Below, one piece after another: positions 6,666 to 14,592 of a stretch of DNA of 26,090 bases (positions are counted from its first letter, which is position 1; each line of letters begins with the position of its first letter). Position numbers and translations under genes: made by a program. Under the pieces are notes generated by a model. It did no database searches and was not told the DNA's origin. It was given only the letters and a program-made list of their open reading frames with translations. Source of the DNA: Veillonellaceae bacterium SB90 (GTDB taxonomy: Bacteria; Bacillota; Negativicutes; Selenomonadales; Selenomonadaceae); assembly GCA_902364065.1 (NCBI GenBank), contig CABJCJ010000032.1, positions 1-26,090 on the forward strand. Direction: 5' to 3'.

Positions 6666-7097
6666 ATGTCACAAAACAAGAGGCAGGAAGCGGGTTTCTC
6701 ACTGCTCGGCATGCTGATTGCCGTGGGGATTGTCGCCGTGCTGGCGGCCATTGCGGTGCCGAAGTTTCATTCGGCCGTGGCCAAGGCCAATACGGCAAAA
6801 ATCCAGGCAGATCTCTCGACGATTGAGACGGCCATGGGCGTCTATGCGCTGGAGAAAGGTGTTTTCCCGACGTCCGGAGATTTGAGCGCCTTGGATGATT
6901 ACATTGTCGATGCCAAAAACCTCAAGCCGCCGACGGGACAATGTCTGGTCAATGGTGAGCTGACGACACTTTCGGATAACGCCGCCTATTCGATCGGGAA
7001 AGCAGGAGACGGGGAGGAAATGCGCGCTCTTTGTGACGGCAAGACCTTGTCAGCGTTTGGCGAGCGGAAGAGCACCGGCAGCGGGAATCAATCATGA
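6666..7097 (+). CDS. Type IV prepilin / GspG-like pseudopilin lacking Glu5
   Basis: A 143-residue prepilin-like protein. After an 8-9 residue basic leader comes the cleavage site EAG|FSLLGMLIAVGIVAVLAAIAVPKF, followed by helical stretches and SDLSTIETAMGVYALEKGVFPT-type sequence (here QADLSTIETAMGVYALEKG) as in GspG. Two cysteines near the C-terminus (QCLVNG, ALCDGK) could form a disulfide. Position 5 of the mature protein is Gly where Glu is almost always found in major pilins; Glu5 helps methylation and subunit docking. The ATG at 6666 follows GGAGGAGG by 8 bases; frame-compatible starts further upstream lack a site. First gene of an eight-gene operon and overlaps the prepilin peptidase by 4 bases. 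Confidence 0.85.
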   Translation: MSQNKRQEAGFSLLGMLIAVGIVAVLAAIAVPKFHSAVAKANTAKIQADLSTIETAMGVYALEKGVFPTSGDLSALDDYIVDAKNLKPPTGQCLVNGELTTLSDNAAYSIGKAGDGEEMRALCDGKTLSAFGERKSTGSGNQS

Positions 7098-7666
7098 AGG
7101 ATTTTGCTGAGGACTGGATGCTGACGACGGAATGCAGCTGGAGGGGGCTGTGTGGCGTGACGACCCTTGCCTGGGCCGGCCTGCTAGCCTTCGGGCTTGC
7201 GGGCTGGCGGCTTGCGGGCGGGCTGGCTTTTGTGCTCGGCCTGACGGTGATGGGCTGGCTGGACAGCCGCACGGGCTTCCTGCCGGACCGCGGCAATCTC
7301 GTGCTGGCACTTCTGGCTTTGCTGTTTCTCACCCTCGGTGCGACCGTGCCGTTTGCCGATGCCGTGCTCGGCTGCCTGCTCGGCGGCTTCCTGCTGCTCT
7401 CCATCCGCTGGCTCTCGCATGGCGGACTGGGCCTTGGCGATGTCAAATACGTCATGGTACTCGGCCTGTGGCTGGGCTGGCGATCCCTGCTCGCAGCTCT
7501 GCTGACGGCTTTCGTGGCTGGTGCCTTTGCCGCCTGCTGCCTGATTGCCGCGGGGCGTGCCAGCCGCCGGCAGTGCCTGCCGTTCGGGCCGTTTCTGTCC
7601 CTTGGCGGTTATGTCGGCTATGTGAAGGGGGTGGAGCTGTGGCAGGCTTATCAAAGCTGCTTCTGA
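7094..7666 (+). CDS. Prepilin peptidase, A24 family (PilD/GspO-like, short form)
   Basis: A 190-residue polytopic membrane protein with about six helices. The two catalytic aspartates of the A24 family are visible: Asp57 in GWLDSRTGFLPD and Asp116 in GLGLGDVK. It cleaves prepilin leaders after Gly at the inner face of the membrane. The N-terminal zinc/methyltransferase domain of full-length PilD, with its paired CxxC motifs, is absent, so this form may cleave without N-methylating. It lies amid five putative substrates and overlaps the genes on both sides. Confidence 0.9.
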   Translation: MKDFAEDWMLTTECSWRGLCGVTTLAWAGLLAFGLAGWRLAGGLAFVLGLTVMGWLDSRTGFLPDRGNLVLALLALLFLTLGATVPFADAVLGCLLGGFLLLSIRWLSHGGLGLGDVKYVMVLGLWLGWRSLLAALLTAFVAGAFAACCLIAAGRASRRQCLPFGPFLSLGGYVGYVKGVELWQAYQSCF

Positions 7667-8139
7667 AGCGCTGCTCGCCGGGCTTTCTGCTGATCGAGGG
7701 TGTGATCGCAGCTGCGGTCATCGCCGCCTTCGCGCTGCTGGCCGTGCCTCAGGCCGTGCGCATGTACCGGGAAGCCGTGCTGGAGTACGAGGCCGTGCAG
7801 CTCCTGCACACGATCCGCTACGTGCAGGCCCTGTCGCACAGCACAGCTTCGTGGCCTGACGGCATGATGCCGCAGCGCGAGGAATACGTCCCCTCGCTGC
7901 GCTTCAGCCGCACAGGATATTCCGTCATGCGCGGACGGCGGCAGGTCGTCAGGAGCCATTCATTTCCCAGGGGCATGACGATGATAAGCACCATGACGAT
8001 GAGCCGCCCGGTGTACTTTGGCAAAGAGGGGACCGTCGACCTGCCGTTTTCGCTGCGGCTGCGCATGGAGGGCTGTACGCGGGACCGGCAGATTGTGATG
8101 AGTCTCAGCGGCCGCTGCCGGCTGGACCGTGTCGGCTGA
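7639..8139 (+). CDS. Prepilin-like protein (minor pilin / pseudopilin)
   Basis: A 166-residue protein beginning with GTG (GTG GCA GGC) 3 bases after a GGGGGTGGAG ribosome site inside the end of the peptidase gene (28-base overlap). A short basic leader precedes SPG|FLLIEGVIAAAVIAAFALLAVP, a class III signal with normal Glu5. The rest resembles GspH/FimT-type minor pilins, with a beta-rich C-terminus containing basic runs. Reading the same frame further upstream is a shadow of the peptidase gene. Function is assigned only from the signal and the operon. Confidence 0.75.
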   Translation: MAGLSKLLLKRCSPGFLLIEGVIAAAVIAAFALLAVPQAVRMYREAVLEYEAVQLLHTIRYVQALSHSTASWPDGMMPQREEYVPSLRFSRTGYSVMRGRRQVVRSHSFPRGMTMISTMTMSRPVYFGKEGTVDLPFSLRLRMEGCTRDRQIVMSLSGRCRLDRVG

Positions 8140-8152
8140 GCGTGCCAGTCAG

Positions 8153-8587
8153 ATGAAAGGCGGGGTGAAGCGGGTGAAAATCCGGCATCGGAAGGGAGAA
8201 GCGGGGTTCTTCCTGCTCGAGCTCCTCGTGCTTGCGGGCATCCTGATGGCTTCGGCGTCTGCGCTGGCCGTCTATCACCAGAGTGCTGCTCTTGAACGGG
8301 AGAATATGCTACGTGTGGCCGCCGTATACCTGGCCAAGCAGGAATTCGCGGAACTCGCGGCGCTCTCACGGGAGGGACGCCTCGCGCCGGGGGCATACGG
8401 CTGGCTCGGCGAGGAGGCTCCGGTGCGCGAAGGGGTGGAATTTGCCGTTGAAGCCGAAGTCCGCGTGACTGAAGGATCCGACGGCTGGCGGGCTGATGTC
8501 GTGGTGAGCTGGCCGGGCCATACTGGAGGCAGAACTGCTTCGCTGCAGCTGGAATGGGAGTGGTATGAGCATGAAACAACGGGGTAA
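8153..8587 (+). CDS. Prepilin-like protein (minor pilin / pseudopilin)
   Basis: About 144 residues with a basic leader (KGGVKRVKIRHRKGEAG) and the processed start FFLLELLVLAGILMASASALAVY, carrying Glu5. After the helix, EFAELAALSREGRLAPGAYGWLG and a beta-rich tail are reminiscent of GspI/PilV minor pilins. The start is uncertain: ATG 8153 has no clear ribosome site, GTG 8174 has AAAGGCGGGG about 9 bases upstream, and GTG 8129 would overlap the previous gene. It overlaps the next gene by up to 23 bases. Confidence 0.75.
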   Translation: MKGGVKRVKIRHRKGEAGFFLLELLVLAGILMASASALAVYHQSAALERENMLRVAAVYLAKQEFAELAALSREGRLAPGAYGWLGEEAPVREGVEFAVEAEVRVTEGSDGWRADVVVSWPGHTGGRTASLQLEWEWYEHETTG

Positions 8588-9116
8588 CCAATCATCTGCG
8601 CATGGCTTCCTGCTCCTTGACTGCCTGCTGTCCGTGCCCGTGCTGGCCGTGATGATGATGGCACTCGGTCTGCTGCTCTGCACGGGCGTTCACAGTGCCT
8701 TCCGGTTCTGGGCCGATGCCGAGCTTCATCAGGAGGTCCAGATGGCCTTTCGCCGCGTCGTTCAGGATGCCGAACTGGCTTATGAGATCCAGCCGTATGC
8801 CACGAAAACGGGAGTCGTATTCTACCAGCATCAGCTGCCGAAGGCTTCTGGCAAACCGAAGCCCGTCCAGACGGTTTACTGGGTCCATAAGGTCAACGGC
8901 ATCCGGAAACTCGTCTGGCGCGACGTGAGCCAGCCGCTTACCGGCAATTACAGTCTGGCTGCGGTCGAGATCGAAGCGTTTACCTGTGAACCGGTCGGCC
9001 GTGGCCTCTACGAATTGCGTCTCGCTGGACGCAGCCGCGTGACGGGCCACCGCTACGCCCTGTCGACGCGCGTGCTGCTGCCTGAGGCAAAGGAAGGAAA
9101 GGAGCCTGCCGGATGA
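8565..9116 (+). CDS. Prepilin-like protein with Asp5 (PilW/GspJ-like position)
   Basis: A 183-residue protein: leader MSMKQRGNQSSAHG, then FLLLDCLLSVPVLAVMMMALGLLLCTGV. Asp replaces Glu at position 5 of the mature protein, a conservative change. The later part (VQMAFRRVVQDAELAYEIQPYATKTGVVFYQ) follows the pattern of GspJ/PilW proteins, which sit near the pseudopilus tip. ATG 8565 or 8571 are both possible behind GGGAG. It overlaps the next gene by 4 bases. Confidence 0.75.
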   Translation: MSMKQRGNQSSAHGFLLLDCLLSVPVLAVMMMALGLLLCTGVHSAFRFWADAELHQEVQMAFRRVVQDAELAYEIQPYATKTGVVFYQHQLPKASGKPKPVQTVYWVHKVNGIRKLVWRDVSQPLTGNYSLAAVEIEAFTCEPVGRGLYELRLAGRSRVTGHRYALSTRVLLPEAKEGKEPAG

Positions 9117-9556
9117 ATGAACACAGGAGTGTTGTCCGTATGCGTGAACAGGGCATGGCCTCTTTCCTGGCGCTTGCTCTGATGCTCGTGCTGACCGTCC
9201 TTGGCCTTTCCTGTCTGCTCTTTGCCGGGAACAGCCGGCAGATGACGGCCGAATACCAGCGGGAAGTACAGCTCGACCTTGCCGCGGCAGGAGCTCTTGA
9301 GCGCGTGGCACAGGAAGCCTGCCGCGACCCTGCGGCCCTGCAGCGGAACAATCCCGCACATCTCTATGAGGAGGAGAGGCTCACGGCCTTTGGGCCGCTG
9401 ATATTGCGTGTGGCGGGCAGACAGGCTGCAGGATACATCGAGCTCACGGCTGTCGCGCATGAGCAGCACGATGCAAGGTGGCAGCGTCATCGGGCGGTCC
9501 GGGGCATTCTGGTGGAAAAGGAGGGTGGCTATGTTTGGCTTGGCCGGATACCTTGA
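9113..9556 (+). CDS. PilX/GspK-like minor pilin
   Basis: A 147-residue protein with a short N-terminus, then EQGMASFLALALMLVLTVLGLSCLLFAGNSRQ, the hydrophobic start typical of PilX-type proteins (compare QRGVALVLAL in the family). There is no Glu5, as in tip pseudopilins. The following EYQREVQLDLAAAGALERVAQEA fits the PilX_N helix. It starts with ATGA overlap to the previous gene and overlaps the PilM/N-like gene by 26 bases. Confidence 0.65.
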   Translation: MNEHRSVVRMREQGMASFLALALMLVLTVLGLSCLLFAGNSRQMTAEYQREVQLDLAAAGALERVAQEACRDPAALQRNNPAHLYEEERLTAFGPLILRVAGRQAAGYIELTAVAHEQHDARWQRHRAVRGILVEKEGGYVWLGRIP

Positions 9557-10817
9557 CCGGTGGCATCATCAGCTTTGCGGCATGCCGGGGAGGCTCAGCC
9601 GCCTGCTGCACGAGGAAGACCGGCGCCGCGTCGGCATCTGCTGCCAGCAGGACACCATCTATTATGCGCTGGCCGAGCGCCAGGGCGAAATGGTGCGTTT
9701 GCTGCACCTGGCGCAGGAAAAATGGCAGCCATCAGGACAGGACGCTGACGGCATTCCGGCTTCGCCATGGGCGCCTGAAAGCGGCGATGCGGCAGTGCAG
9801 GATGTGCTGGCTGGCATCCTCATGGGGCTTGCACGCCAGGGCTGGCAGCAGGAGAAAATCGTCTGCTGTTTATCCGCCGACAAGCTGCGCTGCTTTCTGC
9901 TCGACCTGCCGCGGCAGATGACACAGGCCGAGTGCCGGGAAGCGGCATACTGGGAAGTCGACGGACGGCTCATGGAGGAAGGACTGGCGGCCGAGGACTT
10001 TTGCCTGAGCTGGCATCTGCCGGAGGAAGGCAGAGCTTTTGCCCTGGGCGTGCCGCGCGCCGATGTGGCGCATCTTGAGCAGCAGGGCAGAATGGAAGGC
10101 CTTCGCATATGCGGCTGGGTCATGGGTATTCCCGAGGGACTGACCGACATGTCTGCCGACGATCTCATCCTGCAGGAGATGCTGCCTGAGGGCAGTGCGG
10201 GGCTGAGGGAGCAGGATATCCCGGGTGTGAACGGAGCTGTGGGGGCGGCGCTGTGGGGCCTTGGCCGTCCCACGCCCTTCGTGCTCGGGGTATTCCCGCA
10301 GGCGGGCGGGCAGGGACCGCAGCTGGCCTGGCGGCGACTGGCCGCGGCTGCTGCAGCCCTGACCCTCATGCTGCTTCTCGCCTGGGGCGGTTTCCTCGGT
10401 ATCCGTGCCTGGCAGGCATGCGAAAGCCTGCAGGATGCGCAGAAGCAGCTTCTGGCGCTGACGCTTGACCGCAAGGCCATGCAGGTGCTCGAAGCGGCGC
10501 GGCAGGGGACGGCGGCGCGCAATACGGCGCTGCGGCAGCTCAGCAAAGATGCCGTGCCCTGGTACAGTCTCCTGCTGTATCTCGGCAGTCCGCCGCTCAC
10601 AGTCGAAGGCATCTGGCTGCAGGATGTGAAGCCTGGCAGGGACCATTCGCTGGAGCTTTCCGGCACGGCCCTGACCTATGCGGCACTTTCTGAATATATG
10701 GAAGCATTCCGACAGGAGTCCCTGCCGTTTGGCACGCCGCTCCTGGAGAAAGCCGAGCGGCAGGAGGGGAGCGGCAGGGGGGAAATCCACTTTCATCTGG
10801 TGCTGAACGCGCCATGA
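9531..10817 (+). CDS. PilM-PilN fusion / GspL-like assembly protein
   Basis: A 428-residue protein starting at ATG 9531 after AAAAGGAGGG. Residues about 30-260 resemble the actin-like PilM/cytoplasmic GspL domain: VGICCQQDTIYYALAE and LPRQMTQAECREAAYWEV (about 126-143) match PilM signatures. A single membrane helix lies at about 270-292. Then come a coiled coil (about 295-345) and a small PilN-like ferredoxin fold (LTVEGIWLQDVKPGRDHSLELSGTALTYAALSEYMEAF). In most type IV pilus systems PilM and PilN are separate; type II secretion uses the fused GspL. It should link the cytoplasmic motor to the periplasmic PilO/GspM-like partner encoded next. Confidence 0.75.
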   Translation: MFGLAGYLDRWHHQLCGMPGRLSRLLHEEDRRRVGICCQQDTIYYALAERQGEMVRLLHLAQEKWQPSGQDADGIPASPWAPESGDAAVQDVLAGILMGLARQGWQQEKIVCCLSADKLRCFLLDLPRQMTQAECREAAYWEVDGRLMEEGLAAEDFCLSWHLPEEGRAFALGVPRADVAHLEQQGRMEGLRICGWVMGIPEGLTDMSADDLILQEMLPEGSAGLREQDIPGVNGAVGAALWGLGRPTPFVLGVFPQAGGQGPQLAWRRLAAAAAALTLMLLLAWGGFLGIRAWQACESLQDAQKQLLALTLDRKAMQVLEAARQGTAARNTALRQLSKDAVPWYSLLLYLGSPPLTVEGIWLQDVKPGRDHSLELSGTALTYAALSEYMEAFRQESLPFGTPLLEKAERQEGSGRGEIHFHLVLNAP

Positions 10818-10848
10818 GACCTTCGTGGGGAATCTGAGACATGGAGTC

Positions 10849-11475
10849 ATGGAGGAGGAAAAACGGGATGGGCGATTCGATATGAAGCCGGAGCAGGAGG
10901 AGCACATGTTGCAGCGTGTCTGGCAGCATGTGCGGGAGCAGTGGCACACGTCGACTGAGATGCGGCTCTTTGCCGCCACGACAGCATTCAGCCTGCTCGC
11001 GGTCATCCTTTTTTATTTCCTGGTGCACTGTCCGTTGCGGGCGTATACGCAGGCGGCAGAGGCCGAGACGGCAGAGGTCCGCCGCGAGGTTGTGGCCGTC
11101 GTGAACTTCAAGAATGCACATCCGGACCGCAAGGCGTATGAGCAGGAGCTCGCGCAGCACGTGGCCCGCGCCGAGGCGCAGCTGCCACGGGAGCTGCAGC
11201 AGGGGCAATTGCTTCACGAAATCCAGCAGCTCGCTTTGCTGCACCACGTATCCCTGCAGCGCGTTCTGCCGGCTGAGGCGTATCAGGAGGGCGGGCTGCT
11301 CGTGCTGCCCCTGCAGATTGCCTGCGAAGCCGACTACTTCTCGCTGCTCGACCTCCTGCGGGATCTGCGCCATGCGGCGCGCTTCCTGAAGGTTGCGGGT
11401 ATCCAGCTGGAATCCGGTGATGGCGGGCGTCTCGTCTGCAAACTGGAGCTGCGCGCCTATGCCATGCCTGCCTGA
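10849..11475 (+). CDS. PilO/GspM-like assembly protein
   Basis: About 208 residues: short cytoplasmic N-terminus, one membrane helix (LFAATTAFSLLAVILFYFLVH), coiled coil (AEAETAEVRREVVAV...), and a small C-terminal domain whose PLQIACEADYFSLLDLLRDLRHAARFLKVAGIQLE pattern fits PilO. It would pair with the PilN-like half of the preceding protein. The start is uncertain: GTG 10825, ATG 10849 and ATG 10882 are in frame, and the strong GGAGGAGG at 10850-10857 lies too far from 10882 and inside the longer forms. Last gene of the operon. Confidence 0.75.
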   Translation: MEEEKRDGRFDMKPEQEEHMLQRVWQHVREQWHTSTEMRLFAATTAFSLLAVILFYFLVHCPLRAYTQAAEAETAEVRREVVAVVNFKNAHPDRKAYEQELAQHVARAEAQLPRELQQGQLLHEIQQLALLHHVSLQRVLPAEAYQEGGLLVLPLQIACEADYFSLLDLLRDLRHAARFLKVAGIQLESGDGGRLVCKLELRAYAMPA

Positions 11476-11490
11476 CAGGCGGGCAGATTC

Positions 11491-11535
11491 GACATCCCTA
11501 ACAGCAGGAAACTGTCGGGGATGTCTTTTTCTTTT
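11491..11535 (+). terminator. Intrinsic terminator of the pilus operon
   Basis: GACATCCC/GGGATGTC (11491-11498 and 11518-11525) with an inner ACAG/CTGT extension, followed by TTTTTCTTTT. Fifteen bases after the PilO-like stop. Confidence 0.9.
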
Positions 11536-11580
11536 GGTAAAAGTCTTTCTTTATATGACAATTGTATCTTTTATGAGTGC

Positions 11581-11609
11581 TTGATTTATCAGGAAAGATA
11601 CTTTAAACT
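11581..11609 (+). promoter_or_regulatory. Probable promoter of aroC-aroK-aroB
   Basis: TTGATT (11581-11586), a 17-base spacer and TAAACT (11604-11609), about 39 bases before the aroC start and after the pilus terminator. No T-box or other leader is seen in the short remaining leader. Confidence 0.5.
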
Positions 11610-11647
11610 AGAAATAACGTTTTTGGAATTAACGTGAGGTGGAAAAT

Positions 11648-12808
11648 ATGACAACATTACGTTTTATGACAGCCGGTGAGTCGCACGGCCCGTGCCTGAC
11701 CGCCATCCTGGAAGGTCTGCCAGCCGGGCTGAAGCTTGATGAAGAAGCTATCAACCGCGATCTGGCCCGCCGTCAGCAGGGCTATGGCCGCGGCGGCCGC
11801 ATGAAGATCGAGACAGACAAGATCCGGGTGCTTTCGGGCGTGCGCTTCGGTGAGACGCTCGGCGGTCCCATCACGCTGCAGGTCGTCAACCGCGATTTTG
11901 CCAACTGGGGCGGACGCATGGCGGCCTTCGGCGAGCCGGAAGGCCCGAAGGTCACGGCAGCGCGTCCCGGCCATGCCGATCTGACGGGTATCAAGAAGTA
12001 CAACCGCCACGATGTGCGCGACATCCTCGAGCGATCGAGTGCGCGCGAGACGACGATGCGTGTCGCCGTCGGCGCCGTCTGCAAGGAATTCCTGCGCGCG
12101 CTCGGTGTCGAGGTCGTTTCCCAGGTCGTGACGCTCGGCGGTGTTTCCGTTGACCCCAAGAAAATTGACCGCAGCCAGCTCGGCAAGGCACATGATTCGG
12201 AGCTCAACTGCTACGATCCCGAAGCTGAAGCCAAGATGAAGGAGAAAATCGATGAGGCCAGGAAGGCGGGCGACACGCTCGGCGGCATCTTTGAGGTAAC
12301 GGTGCGCGGCCTGCCTGCAGGCCTCGGCAGCCACATCCAGTGGGACCGCCGCCTCGACGGCAGACTCGCAGGCGCGTTGATGTCCATCCAGGCCATCAAG
12401 GGCGTCGAGATCGGCGCGGGCTTCACCTGCGGCCTGTTGCCGGGCAGCCAGATTCACGATGAGGTGTTCCTCGATGCAGAGGGCAATCCCTGCCGCAAGA
12501 CAAACCGCGCCGGCGGCCTCGAAGGCGGCATGACGAATGGCGAGGACGTCGTCGTGCGCGCCGTCATGAAGCCCATCCCGACGCTCATGAAGCCGCTGCA
12601 CTCGGTCGACATCGAGAGCCGCCAGGAAGTGCTGGCCTGCAAGGAGCGCAGCGACACGTGCGCCGTGCCGGCAGCCTCTGTCGTCGGCGAGGCCATGACG
12701 GCCTTCGTCATGGCGCAGGCCATCTGCGAGAAATTCGGTTCCGATGCTATGGTGGATCTCAAGGCTGCACTGGCCTCTTATGCGGAACGCATCCGGAAGG
12801 ACTGGTGA
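11648..12808 (+). CDS. aroC: Chorismate synthase
   Basis: A 386-residue protein covering the whole family length. It converts 5-enolpyruvylshikimate-3-phosphate to chorismate using reduced FMN, the last step of the shikimate pathway. Signatures: GESHGPCLTAILEGLPAGL at the N-terminus, RFGETLGGPITLQVVNRD, and RPGHADLTGIKKYNRHDVRDILERSSARETTMRVAVGA. The ATG at 11648 follows AGGTGG by 5 bases; a frame-compatible GTG at 11639 lies inside the ribosome site. aroK begins 4 bases after the stop, so the two are clearly co-translated. Confidence 0.97.
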   Translation: MTTLRFMTAGESHGPCLTAILEGLPAGLKLDEEAINRDLARRQQGYGRGGRMKIETDKIRVLSGVRFGETLGGPITLQVVNRDFANWGGRMAAFGEPEGPKVTAARPGHADLTGIKKYNRHDVRDILERSSARETTMRVAVGAVCKEFLRALGVEVVSQVVTLGGVSVDPKKIDRSQLGKAHDSELNCYDPEAEAKMKEKIDEARKAGDTLGGIFEVTVRGLPAGLGSHIQWDRRLDGRLAGALMSIQAIKGVEIGAGFTCGLLPGSQIHDEVFLDAEGNPCRKTNRAGGLEGGMTNGEDVVVRAVMKPIPTLMKPLHSVDIESRQEVLACKERSDTCAVPAASVVGEAMTAFVMAQAICEKFGSDAMVDLKAALASYAERIRKDW

Positions 12809-12812
12809 CGCG

Positions 12813-13352
12813 ATGAAAAACATTGTGCTGATCGGCTTCATGGGGACGGGCAAGACGAGTACGGGCAAGCTGCTCGCCAAGCGGCTGGGGGCCGCATTCA
12901 TCGACCTCGACCGGGCCATTGAAGAGGAATACGGCATGACGATTCCCGTGATGTTCCAGCAGAAGGGCGAAGCGTATTTCCGCGCCTGCGAGCACGCGAT
13001 GGTTGAGAAGACGGCCGGCCGCCGCAACACCGTCATTTCGACGGGCGGCGGCACGGTCAAGGATCCCGCGAACATGGCGGCCCTGCACGAAGGCGGCATC
13101 ATCGTCTGCCTCAAGGCCGACATCGATACGATCCTTGCACGCACGGCCAGCCACGGCACGCGCCCGGTGCTCGACAGCGAGGACCAGGGGGACCGCCGTC
13201 AGGCTATCGCTTCGCTGCTCGCGGAGCGGCGTAGGCTATACGAAGTCGCGGACTTTTACGTCGACACGAGCACGCGCACGCCGCGCGAAGTCGTCGACGA
13301 GATCATCCGGCAAATCAAACATGAGAAGATAGGGGGCGGCAGCCATGCGTAA
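12813..13352 (+). CDS. aroK: Shikimate kinase
   Basis: A 179-residue P-loop kinase that phosphorylates shikimate at the 3-hydroxyl with ATP. Walker A is GFMGTGKTS (8-16); Asp31 and Asp33 (DLD), Arg57 (YFR) and Gly78-80 (STGGG) form the shikimate site; the lid region holds HGTRPVL. The ATG at 12813 gives the normal length; the upstream in-frame extension belongs to aroC. It overlaps aroB by 8 bases. Confidence 0.97.
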   Translation: MKNIVLIGFMGTGKTSTGKLLAKRLGAAFIDLDRAIEEEYGMTIPVMFQQKGEAYFRACEHAMVEKTAGRRNTVISTGGGTVKDPANMAALHEGGIIVCLKADIDTILARTASHGTRPVLDSEDQGDRRQAIASLLAERRRLYEVADFYVDTSTRTPREVVDEIIRQIKHEKIGGGSHA

Positions 13353-14436
13353 GGTGGAAGTCGAGCTTGGCAAGGCCAGTTATACGATATACATAGGATA
13401 CGATATCTTGAAGGAAGTCCTGGTGCCGTTCGTGCAGCAGGAAGGGTTTTCACGTCAGGCGATGCTCGTGACGGACAGCAATGTCGGGCCGCTCTACGGC
13501 GAAGCCGTCAAGAAATGCCTCGAGGAAGCCGGGCTTTCCGTCTGCCTCGCGACCATCTCCGCAGGAGAGAGCTCCAAGAGCCTTGCCATGGCCGAGACGC
13601 TCTACACGAAAGCCATCGAGCAGGGCCTCGACCGCAAATCGCCGATCTTTGCGCTCGGCGGCGGCGTGGTCGGCGACCTCGCGGGCTTCATCGCGTCGAC
13701 GTACATGCGCGGCGTGCCATTCGTACAGCTGCCGACGAGCCTGCTCGCCCAGGTCGACTCGAGCGTCGGCGGCAAGGTCGCCGTCAACCACGCGCTCGGC
13801 AAGAACCTCATCGGCGCGTTCTATCAGCCACGCGCCGTTATCATGGATCTTTCGCTGATGAAATCGCTGCCGAAGCGCGAGATTTATACGGGCCTTGGCG
13901 AAATCATCAAATACGGCATCATCTATGATGCGGACTTTTTCTCCTTCCTCGAGCAGCACAGCGGGGATGTGCTGGCACTTGAGCCCGAGGCCGCAGTCCA
14001 CATGATTGCGCGTTCCTGCGAGATCAAGGCCGCCGTCGTCTCTGAGGATGAGAAAGAGACAGGCCTGCGCCGCATCCTGAATTTCGGTCACACCATGGCG
14101 CATGCCATCGAGAAGGAAACGAACTACATCCGCTACAATCACGGCGAGGCTGTGGCCATCGGCATGGTCGGCGCCGCCGACATCAGTGCGCGCCTTGGCA
14201 TGATCCCCGCGTCCTGTGTGGCGCGCATCCAGGCGCTTATCGAGAAGCTGCACCTGCCGGTGCAGGCCGAGGGCTGCACGGTCGAAGGCATGTACAAGGA
14301 CATTTTCCATGACAAGAAGACCATCAACGGCAAAGTCAACTGGGTCCTCGTCGATGAAATCGGCCGCGTGAGCTGCCGCAACGACGTGCCGGCTGATATC
14401 GTCAAGGCCGCGATGGCCGCACGCATCCACGCCTGA
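13345..14436 (+). CDS. aroB: 3-Dehydroquinate synthase
   Basis: A 363-residue NAD- and metal-dependent enzyme that cyclises DAHP to 3-dehydroquinate. Seen: GGGVVGDLAGFIASTYMRG (nucleotide site), PTSLLAQVDSSVGGKVAVNH, and the metal ligands Glu in GLGEIIKYGII, His in NFGHTMAHAIE and His in NHGEAVAIGM. The start lies inside the aroK end behind GGGGGC. With aroC and aroK it gives three of the seven shikimate steps; aroA, aroD, aroE and the DAHP synthase are not in the window. No clear terminator follows. Confidence 0.97.
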   Translation: MRKVEVELGKASYTIYIGYDILKEVLVPFVQQEGFSRQAMLVTDSNVGPLYGEAVKKCLEEAGLSVCLATISAGESSKSLAMAETLYTKAIEQGLDRKSPIFALGGGVVGDLAGFIASTYMRGVPFVQLPTSLLAQVDSSVGGKVAVNHALGKNLIGAFYQPRAVIMDLSLMKSLPKREIYTGLGEIIKYGIIYDADFFSFLEQHSGDVLALEPEAAVHMIARSCEIKAAVVSEDEKETGLRRILNFGHTMAHAIEKETNYIRYNHGEAVAIGMVGAADISARLGMIPASCVARIQALIEKLHLPVQAEGCTVEGMYKDIFHDKKTINGKVNWVLVDEIGRVSCRNDVPADIVKAAMAARIHA

Positions 14437-14490
14437 TTTACGCTTGCCGGCATCCGCCACGCCCCGGCTGCAAAAAAATAAAATTTCCAG

Positions 14491-14519
14491 TTGAAAGGCG
14501 GCTCCTTTTATGATATGCT
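14491..14519 (+). promoter_or_regulatory. Promoter of rplS
   Basis: TTGAAA (14491-14496), a 17-base spacer and TATGCT (14514-14519). It gives a leader of about 65 bases before rplS, long enough for a ribosomal-protein leader structure. Confidence 0.65.
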
Positions 14520-14525
14520 ATTTGA

Positions 14526-14592
14526 GTATATGGGCGGTCCTCTGAGTGAGCCTGCTGCTTGCCATGAACGTCTGACATAAGGAGGAAAAAGA
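14526..14592 (+). promoter_or_regulatory. rplS 5' leader, possible L19 autoregulatory element
   Basis: GC-rich leader containing GGGCGGTCCTCTGAG and GCCTGCTGCTTGCC, ending in AAGGAGGAAAAAG before the ATG. L19 leaders that bind their own protein are known in Firmicutes. I could not confirm a match to that fold by eye. Confidence 0.3.

Noticed and set aside
11657..13159. 500-residue open frame on the minus strand across aroC and aroK
   Set aside because: Antisense shadow caused by GC-rich codon bias; low-complexity composition and no ribosome site. The same holds for 17496-18713 (+), 19072-20661 (-) and 13450-14460 (-).
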